Assembly (NCBI GenBank): GCA_903930095.1
Contig: CAIYXE010000217.1
Location: forward strand, 1 to 10,680
Origin: an uncultured Hyphomicrobiales bacterium
GTDB lineage: Bacteria; Pseudomonadota; Alphaproteobacteria; Rhizobiales; Aestuariivirgaceae
Direction of reading: 5' to 3'
DNA length: 10,680 nucleotides
Of this stretch, positions 6,801-10,680 are shown one piece after another (positions within the stretch are counted from its first letter, which is position 1; each line of letters starts with the position of its first letter). Position numbers and translations under genes: made by a program. The notes below the pieces were generated by a model. It did not search any database and was not told the origin of the DNA. It saw only the letters and a list, made by a program, of their open reading frames with translations.

Positions 6801-6817
6801 GTAACACTTGTCGTTAC
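6801..6817. promoter_or_regulatory. Operator-like inverted repeat before the VOC-wrbA operon
   Basis: GTAAC (6801-6805) and GTTAC (6813-6817) form a perfect inverted repeat with a 7-base spacer, 16 bases upstream of the VOC ATG. It therefore overlaps the expected promoter or transcription start on the minus strand, where a repressor would block transcription. Size and symmetry suit a winged-helix dimer. HxlR-family quinone/thiol sensors are known to control comparable quinone-reductase and CatE-like genes in Firmicutes, so an HxlR-type regulator is a reasonable guess. No regulator gene is present in the window. Confidence 0.5.
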
Positions 6818-6950
6818 GGATATAGGCATGTCGTGCTCACCGTGCAAGCCTTGCCATGCGATGTTTGCGCAAAACCGTGGATGACGGGCACCCGCGCTTG
6901 AATTCATAACCGGCTCCCCCCAAAACGGGCATCAGACAAGGAGAACCACC
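6818..6950. promoter_or_regulatory. Divergent promoter region between VOC-wrbA and upp
   Basis: This short region must drive genes in both directions. It contains a 10-base perfect palindrome TTTGCGCAAA at 6864-6873 and an 11-base near-palindrome GCAAGCCTTGC at 6844-6854. I could not fix convincing -35/-10 hexamers for upp. An AAGGAGAA ribosome-binding site lies about six bases before the upp ATG. Confidence 0.35.
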
Positions 6951-7598
6951 ATGGCCGAGACTGCGCTTCCCAAATCACTCGTCGTGGTCGACCACCCGCT
7001 GGTGCTGCACAAGCTGACGCTGATGCGCGACAAGTCCACGCCTTCAGCGGTGTTCCGCCAACTCCTGCGCGAGATCAGCCTGCTGCTTGCCTATGAGGTG
7101 GCGCGCAACCTGCCGATGACCACCCACACCATCGAGACCCCGCTGGCGGAGATGGAGGCCCCGATCCTCAAGGGAAAGAAACTGGTGATCGTCTCCATCC
7201 TCAGGGCCGGCAACGGCCTTCTCGAGGGCATGCTGGACCTGATGCCGTCTGCCCGCATCGGCCACATCGGCCTCTACCGCGATCCGGAGACGCTGCAGCC
7301 CGTCGAGTATTATTTCAAGGTACCAGCCGACATCGATGAACGGCCGGTGATCGTGGTTGACCCCATGCTGGCGACGGGCAACTCCGTTGCCTATGCAATC
7401 CAGAAGCTCAAGGACAAGGGCGCCCGGGACATTCGCCTCGTCTGCCTGCTCTCTGCGCCTGAGGGAATCAGGCGGGTCGCCCAGCAGCATCCCGATGTCC
7501 CGATCTACACGGCTGCCGTGGACAGCCACCTGAACGACCACGGCTACATCGTGCCGGGGCTGGGTGATGCGGGTGACCGCATGTTCGGCACCAAATAG
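6951..7598 (+). CDS. upp: Uracil phosphoribosyltransferase
   Basis: This cytoplasmic pyrimidine-salvage enzyme makes UMP and pyrophosphate from uracil and PRPP. The 215 residues contain the family motifs: [15 protein letters not shown] near the N-terminus, SILRAGNGL (82-90), the PRPP-binding loop [11 protein letters not shown] (135-145), and the C-terminal uracil-binding element [13 protein letters not shown] (198-210). Length is close to the usual 208-210. The ATG has a strong AAGGAGAA site upstream. The gene is monocistronic as far as can be seen: the upstream neighbour is divergent and the downstream REC gene starts 92 bases later. No uracil permease or regulator accompanies it here. Confidence 0.97.
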   Translation: MAETALPKSLVVVDHPLVLHKLTLMRDKSTPSAVFRQLLREISLLLAYEVARNLPMTTHTIETPLAEMEAPILKGKKLVIVSILRAGNGLLEGMLDLMPSARIGHIGLYRDPETLQPVEYYFKVPADIDERPVIVVDPMLATGNSVAYAIQKLKDKGARDIRLVCLLSAPEGIRRVAQQHPDVPIYTAAVDSHLNDHGYIVPGLGDAGDRMFGTK

Positions 7599-7614
7599 GC
7601 CATTCCATCAAAGG

Positions 7615-7622
7615 TTAACCAT
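7615..7622 (+). promoter_or_regulatory. Possible CtrA half-site (TTAACCAT)
   Basis: TTAACCAT, inside the palindrome GGTTAACC, lies about 70 bases upstream of the REC-domain gene. In many alphaproteobacteria this octamer is a recognised form of the CtrA binding site. The second half-site of the full TTAA-N7-TTAA consensus is absent, so the evidence is weak and a chance match is quite possible. Confidence 0.25.
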
Positions 7623-7690
7623 AGCCGGTTTCAGCTCCGCCAGATCACCAATTGAAAACCATTGGACCTTAGCGTCTGCCGCACAGTGAA

Positions 7691-8500
7691 ATGTCAGGGC
7701 GGATGATGGGACAGCCGGCGGGGATGAGCGGGAGCGTTGAGCGGAAGTCGCTGAGCCTGAGCACGGCCGGTGGCAGCCGTCCCCGGCTGCTGCTCGCCGA
7801 AGATTGCGACCCGATGCGGATCGTGACGGCGGCGATGCTCAAGGGCATGGGATGTGACGTGGAGGCCGTGCTCGATGGTGAGCAGGCCGTGAACAGCGCC
7901 GCGACGAGAAGCTTTGACGTCATCGTGCTGGATATCGAGATGCCGGTCATGGACGGCATCACGGCGGCCCGCTCCATCAGGCGCATGGGAGGAGACGCCG
8001 CAACGACGCCATTGATGGCGCTCTCCGCATTTCTTGCCGATTCGGTGAGGACCGGCGGCTGGCGCGATACCTTTGACATTGCCCTTCCCAAGCCCGCCAA
8101 CCGCAATGAACTGCATGAGGCGGTCAAGGCTGCGCTGACGCGGCTCCCGGCCGAGGATGGACGGCCTTCAGATACTTTGCCGCCGCTGCTCGACGAATTG
8201 CGGTTGTATGAGATGCGCCGCGGCGTGACAGGCTCGGCGTGGCAGAAGATCTCGGACGGCGCGTGCCGGGACATCGAGAACTGCATCGGGCAGCTCGAGC
8301 ATGAGGGCCGCGGACCCAAGGACGGAGCAATGCTGGCCTGTGCGTCCACCCTGGCCGCCCTCGGACGCGGATTCGCCGCGCGCCGGCTGGACTGGGCGGC
8401 GCAGCGGTTCCAGCGCGCCTGCTCAGAAGCAGCAAGACACGAGGCGCTGGGCGTGCTGCTTTCCTCGGCCCGCGATACGGTACAGATCCTGCGGGGATAG
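7691..8500 (+). CDS. Response-regulator receiver domain fused to a degenerate Hpt-like domain
   Basis: After about 30 low-complexity residues comes a full receiver domain (32-150): acidic pair Glu37/Asp38 (LLLAEDCD), phospho-acceptor Asp81 (VIVLDIEMP), Ser112 (MALSA) in the Thr/Ser switch position, and Lys134 in LPKPAN. After a linker, residues 165-269 are helical. The stretch LACASTLAALGRGFAARRL (215-233) lines up with the Hpt signature (His-x-Leu-Lys-Gly, then Gly, then Leu), but Ser219 stands at the phospho-His position and Ala222 at the Lys. The domain therefore looks unable to accept phosphate and may serve as a docking or output surface. The start is uncertain: 7691, 7703 and 7724 are all in-frame ATGs without a strong ribosome-binding site. 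No partner histidine kinase is in the window. Confidence 0.82.
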   Translation: MSGRMMGQPAGMSGSVERKSLSLSTAGGSRPRLLLAEDCDPMRIVTAAMLKGMGCDVEAVLDGEQAVNSAATRSFDVIVLDIEMPVMDGITAARSIRRMGGDAATTPLMALSAFLADSVRTGGWRDTFDIALPKPANRNELHEAVKAALTRLPAEDGRPSDTLPPLLDELRLYEMRRGVTGSAWQKISDGACRDIENCIGQLEHEGRGPKDGAMLACASTLAALGRGFAARRLDWAAQRFQRACSEAARHEALGVLLSSARDTVQILRG

Positions 8501-8517
8501 CGGCCACTCCGGACATG

Positions 8518-8541
8518 AAAAAGGGCGGAAAAACCGCCCTT
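8518..8541 (-). terminator. Intrinsic terminator of the 51-residue gene
   Basis: On the minus strand AAGGGCGG, a TTTTT loop and CCGCCCTT form a perfect 8-bp GC-rich stem, followed directly by a short T-run (TTTTTC, partly in the stem). It lies 25 bases after the TAA of the 51-codon gene. The plus-strand side lacks a T-run (it continues TTGGTCTG), so it mainly serves leftward transcription, though it may also stop transcripts of the receiver-domain gene that ends at 8500. Confidence 0.75.
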
Positions 8542-8566
8542 GGTCTGCCTGGTCTTTCAGCGGGGG

Positions 8567-8722
8567 TTAACTGGACGACGCCTGCCGCGTGGCGAGTTCC
8601 GCCTCGAGCGACTTCAGCATGTGCAGCACTTCGCGGAGTTCAGGGCTCAATGCCGCCTTGCGCTTGTCCGCCGGCGATAGCTTGGGTGCCTTCGTCTGAG
8701 ATCGTGTCACCGGTACTGTCAT
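8567..8722 (-). CDS. Small conserved-looking hypothetical protein (51 residues)
   Basis: ATG 8722-8720 to TAA 8569-8567 gives 51 codons. The N-terminus is basic and flexible (MTVPVTRSQTKAPKLSPADK), followed by a probable amphipathic helix with regular leucines (LSPELREVLHMLKSLEAELA), ending TRQASSS. Such a helix suggests dimerisation or binding to a partner. Third positions are strongly G/C as in neighbouring genes. The gene has its own downstream terminator, and a TAGAAT -10-like hexamer lies 19 bases before the ATG. There is no good Shine-Dalgarno: AGG touches the start codon. The stop-free frame upstream ends at TAG 8746-8744, so no longer start is available. I do not recognise a family. 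Confidence 0.7.
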   Translation of the reverse strand: MTVPVTRSQTKAPKLSPADKRKAALSPELREVLHMLKSLEAELATRQASSS

Positions 8723-8740
8723 CCTGTTGTTTGGAAGTTC

Positions 8741-8784
8741 ATTCTAGGGTTGTGGGATTAAGGACATCCTAAGGACAGACATCC
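8741..8784 (-). promoter_or_regulatory. Promoter region with direct repeats before the 51-residue gene
   Basis: TAGAAT (minus strand, 8746-8741) is a plausible -10. At the expected -35 position, instead of a good hexamer, lies a direct repeat: TAAGGACA at 8759-8766 and again at 8770-8777, exactly 11 bases apart, or about one helical turn. ACATCC also repeats at 8764-8769 and 8779-8784. Helically phased repeats in place of a -35 suggest an activator site. Function is inferred from position only. Confidence 0.35.
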
Positions 8785-8972
8785 ATCCCGCTCTTCAATG
8801 GCGCTCGCCTGAGGCAACAGCGAGGCTTGACCCGGGCAGAATTCAGGCAAGCTGAACAATGAGTTGCGGGCAGCGATCGAATGTACACCAAATTGTGATT
8901 GAATAAGGTACAGAATACGTGCGTAATCTGCCGTCTCTGAACTTCAACACCCAATGCGGAGGGAAAGCACCT
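8785..8972. other. Divergent region before the cytochrome genes
   Basis: This is the upstream region of the plus-strand cytochrome pair. An inverted repeat GCTTG/CAAGC lies around 8824-8852. AT-rich DNA near 8889-8917 (AATTGTGATTGAATAAGG) is the likeliest promoter position, but no hexamer pair is convincing. I saw no FNR-type (TTGAT-N4-ATCAA) box. Confidence 0.3.
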
Positions 8973-9425
8973 ATGATGTCCAGGGGAATTTGGGGCCTGT
9001 TTACGGCGGCAACGCTGTCGTTCGGGCTCTCGTCTGCGGCCATGGCCGAGATGGGACCAATCGAGGCGCGCCAGGCCTGCATGAAGGCCAACGCCGGCAT
9101 GATGAAAGTGATGGTGCCGATCATCAAGGGCGAAGCTGCCTATGACAAGGCGGCGATCGACGATGCGATCACCAAGACGCAGGCCGCCTGCGCCAGCTGG
9201 TCAGATTCGTTTCCCGATGATTCCAAGCCGGGCGGTGCGGTGAAGACCGAGGCCAAGCTCGAGATCTGGTCAGACCGCGCGGGCTTCGATGCTGCCACCA
9301 TGTCATATGTGAAGGCCAAGGAGGAATTGAAGGCCACCGCCGATGAGGCCGCATTCAAGGCTGCCTTCCCCGCGCTGGGTGGTACCTGCAAGGCCTGCCA
9401 CGAAAAGTATCGCGAGGCGGACTGA
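8973..9425 (+). CDS. Class II cytochrome c (c'/c-556 family)
   Basis: The 150-residue precursor has a Sec signal peptide (MMSRGIWGLFTAATLSFGLS, cleavage after AMA near residue 25), leaving about 125 mature residues, typical for the four-helix-bundle class II cytochromes. Haem is attached near the C-terminus by CKACH (Cys139, Cys142, His143) followed by EKYR, the family's hallmark. The N-terminal helix has IEARQACMKANAGMMKVM, with Met residues where c-556 proteins place the axial ligand, so a low-spin c-556 type is more likely than a gas-binding c'. ATG 8973 was chosen for the signal peptide and GGAGGG about nine bases upstream; the in-frame GTG at 8919 would bury it. It works in the periplasm and is followed 11 bases later by the di-heme cytochrome. 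Confidence 0.92.
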   Translation: MMSRGIWGLFTAATLSFGLSSAAMAEMGPIEARQACMKANAGMMKVMVPIIKGEAAYDKAAIDDAITKTQAACASWSDSFPDDSKPGGAVKTEAKLEIWSDRAGFDAATMSYVKAKEELKATADEAAFKAAFPALGGTCKACHEKYREAD

Positions 9426-9436
9426 GCCTGCGCCTT

Positions 9437-10342
9437 TTGTCTCCCAAGACCGGCCTCGCCCTGGCGCTCGTCGCAGCGCTGGGGCTGGGCGTTTTCTGGT
9501 GGCTCAGCGCACCTCAGCCGCTGACGGCCACTGACATTCCCCAGCACCAGCCTGACGTGGCGAATGGCGAGAGGCTCTATCATGCCGCCGGCTGCATCTC
9601 CTGCCACCAGCCCTCTCCCGACCTCGCCAACGTCGAGAAGACCGTGCCCGCAGGCGGCGCGCCCTTCCACACACCCGCCGGCACCCTCTACCCCATCAAC
9701 CTGACGCCCGACCCCGACACGGGCATCGGCAAATGGTCGGACCTCGATTTCCTCAATGCCGTTCAGCGCGGCATCTCGCCCGAGGGCCGGCACCTGATCC
9801 CCGCCCTGCCCTATACTTCCTATGTGCACATGAAGCCCGGGGACGTTCTCGACATTCTCGCCTATCTGAAGACCCTTCCCCCCGTCGTCTCGCCGGAGCG
9901 GCCGGCGGAGATCATGCTCCAGCCCCTTGTGCGGCGCGGCGTCGGCCTGTGGAAGCAGGTAGCTTTTGATACCTCGCCGTGGAAGCCCGACCCCTCGCAG
10001 TCCGAGAGCTGGAACCGCGGCTCTTATCTCGTGAACGGGCCCGGCCACTGCGCCGAGTGCCACACGCCGCGTAACGCCTTCATGGGTCTCGATACGTCCC
10101 AGGCCTTTGCCGGCGGCCCCCATCCGGAGGGCAAGGGCCGCGTGCCGAGCCTCGTCGGCCTCATCGAGCGCGGCCGTTACAAGGATGCGGCGGACCTTGC
10201 CTCAGCCCTGCAATATGGCGAGGTGATGGGCTACGACAAGCTCTCCTCCGGCGGCATGGGCCAGGTGCAGACCAACATCTCCAAGCTTCCCGAGGACGAC
10301 ATCAAGGCCATCGGCGCGTATCTCGCGAGCCTCAAGCCCTAA
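9437..10342 (+). CDS. Membrane-anchored di-heme cytochrome c
   Basis: The 301 residues start with an uncleaved-looking hydrophobic anchor (about 5-23), then two c-type domains. Haem 1 is at CISCH (53-57) with probable Met ligand around HMKPGDV (Met132). Haem 2 is at CAECH (205-209) with Met264 or Met274 (GEVMGYDKLSSGGMG) as candidate ligand. NLTPDPDTGIGKWSDLDF and RHLIPALPYTSY are typical of cytochrome subunits of periplasmic alcohol, aldehyde or nicotinate dehydrogenases. No such dehydrogenase subunits are adjacent. The start is a TTG (9437) with only a weak ribosome-binding site, so translation may be coupled to the preceding cytochrome. It probably passes electrons from a periplasmic donor towards the terminal oxidase (inference). 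Confidence 0.9.
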   Translation: MSPKTGLALALVAALGLGVFWWLSAPQPLTATDIPQHQPDVANGERLYHAAGCISCHQPSPDLANVEKTVPAGGAPFHTPAGTLYPINLTPDPDTGIGKWSDLDFLNAVQRGISPEGRHLIPALPYTSYVHMKPGDVLDILAYLKTLPPVVSPERPAEIMLQPLVRRGVGLWKQVAFDTSPWKPDPSQSESWNRGSYLVNGPGHCAECHTPRNAFMGLDTSQAFAGGPHPEGKGRVPSLVGLIERGRYKDAADLASALQYGEVMGYDKLSSGGMGQVQTNISKLPEDDIKAIGAYLASLKP

Positions 10343-10680
10343 GGGCGAGGCCCATGTCCTCCATCCAGTGGTCGATGGCGGCAGCCGTTTCCTCCGGATA
10401 TTCAAGGCTGGGGAAATGGCCGCACTCAGCGATGTCCACATAGCGGCCCCTGGGCATTGCGGCCGCCATCTTGAGGCCGTCCGCGGCGGGCGAGAACTTG
10501 TCGTGGACCCCCCACAGCAGCAGCGCCGGGCAGGCGACCTCGCCCAGGCGCGGGCGGAGATCGGCGCGGTGGGCCAGCGCATCCGACTGGCGCGTCATCA
10601 CGCTCGGCCCGACATCGGCGCACATGTCGACAAAGGCTTGCCGCGTGGCGGGGCCATTGGGGCCTTCCATGTGGCAGATC
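10332..10680 (-). CDS. Partial alpha/beta-hydrolase (C-terminal part)
   Basis: The minus-strand frame enters at the right edge and ends at TGA 10334-10332, giving about 116 C-terminal residues. It carries the acid of the catalytic triad in ALLLWGVHDKFSP (Asp) and the base in IAECGHFPSLEYPEE (His), followed by the usual last helix (ETAAAIDHWME). The nucleophile Ser lies outside the window, so activity cannot be confirmed here. Relatives include esterases, haloperoxidase-like and C-C bond hydrolases; the substrate is unknown. Its last 11 bases overlap the end of the convergent cytochrome gene. Confidence 0.9.
   Translation of the reverse strand, partial: ICHMEGPNGPATRQAFVDMCADVGPSVMTRQSDALAHRADLRPRLGEVACPALLLWGVHDKFSPAADGLKMAAAMPRGRYVDIAECGHFPSLEYPEETAAAIDHWMEDMGLALRA

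Noticed and set aside
8785..8972. FNR/Anr box before the cytochrome genes
   Set aside because: TTGTGATTGAAT is reminiscent, but the TTGAT-N4-ATCAA symmetry is absent.
9140..10123. Minus-strand open frame of 327 codons
   Set aside because: It is antisense to two cytochromes with CxxCH sites; its Gly/Arg-rich composition is typical of reverse reading of a GC-rich gene.

Overview
The window looks like chromosomal DNA of an alphaproteobacterium, most likely in or near the Hyphomicrobiales (Rhizobiales). The reasons are GC-rich coding DNA with strong G/C preference at third positions, a class II c-type cytochrome followed by a di-heme cytochrome c, and an SDR/aminotransferase pair of a kind I associate with that order. 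I saw no rRNA, tRNA, CRISPR array, insertion sequence or phage gene. The first 500 bases or so are visibly more AT-rich than the rest and hold only small or broken coding material.

Layout. At the left edge a minus-strand gene runs off the window (1-126, small membrane-anchored protein), preceded by a possible frameshifted 42-residue ORF (161-288). A plus-strand four-helix membrane protein follows (511-894), then about 370 bases with no convincing gene. Next is a minus-strand pair: an outer-membrane barrel protein (2481-3290) and a patatin-like lipoprotein (2435 to 1353), whose coding frame is cut by one in-frame TAA just before an otherwise intact 29-codon C-terminal tail. After a structured intergenic region come an NAD-binding epimerase/dehydratase and a HisC-like aminotransferase, overlapping as TGATG, so probably co-translated. 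A strong palindromic hairpin separates this pair from a convergent minus-strand operon: a VOC/glyoxalase-fold protein and a WrbA-type quinone reductase, driven from a promoter region with a perfect GTAAC-N7-GTTAC operator-like repeat.

Then, on the plus strand, come upp (uracil phosphoribosyltransferase) and a receiver-domain protein with a degenerate phosphotransfer (Hpt-like) C-terminus. A 51-codon minus-strand gene with its own intrinsic terminator lies behind it. The right end holds a plus-strand pair of periplasmic electron carriers (class II cytochrome c and a membrane-anchored di-heme cytochrome c) and the C-terminal part of an alpha/beta-hydrolase on the minus strand that runs off the right edge.

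How it works together. Most genes are ordinary metabolic or envelope functions in short transcription units. The likely functional couples are barrel + patatin lipoprotein (outer membrane), SDR + aminotransferase (unassigned small-molecule pathway), VOC protein + WrbA (quinone/electrophile detoxification) and the two cytochromes (periplasmic electron transfer). I do not see one large new defence or mobile system. The most interesting items are the interrupted patatin gene, the REC/pseudo-Hpt protein, the 51-residue gene, the operator-like repeat and the SDR/aminotransferase couple with its folded leader region.
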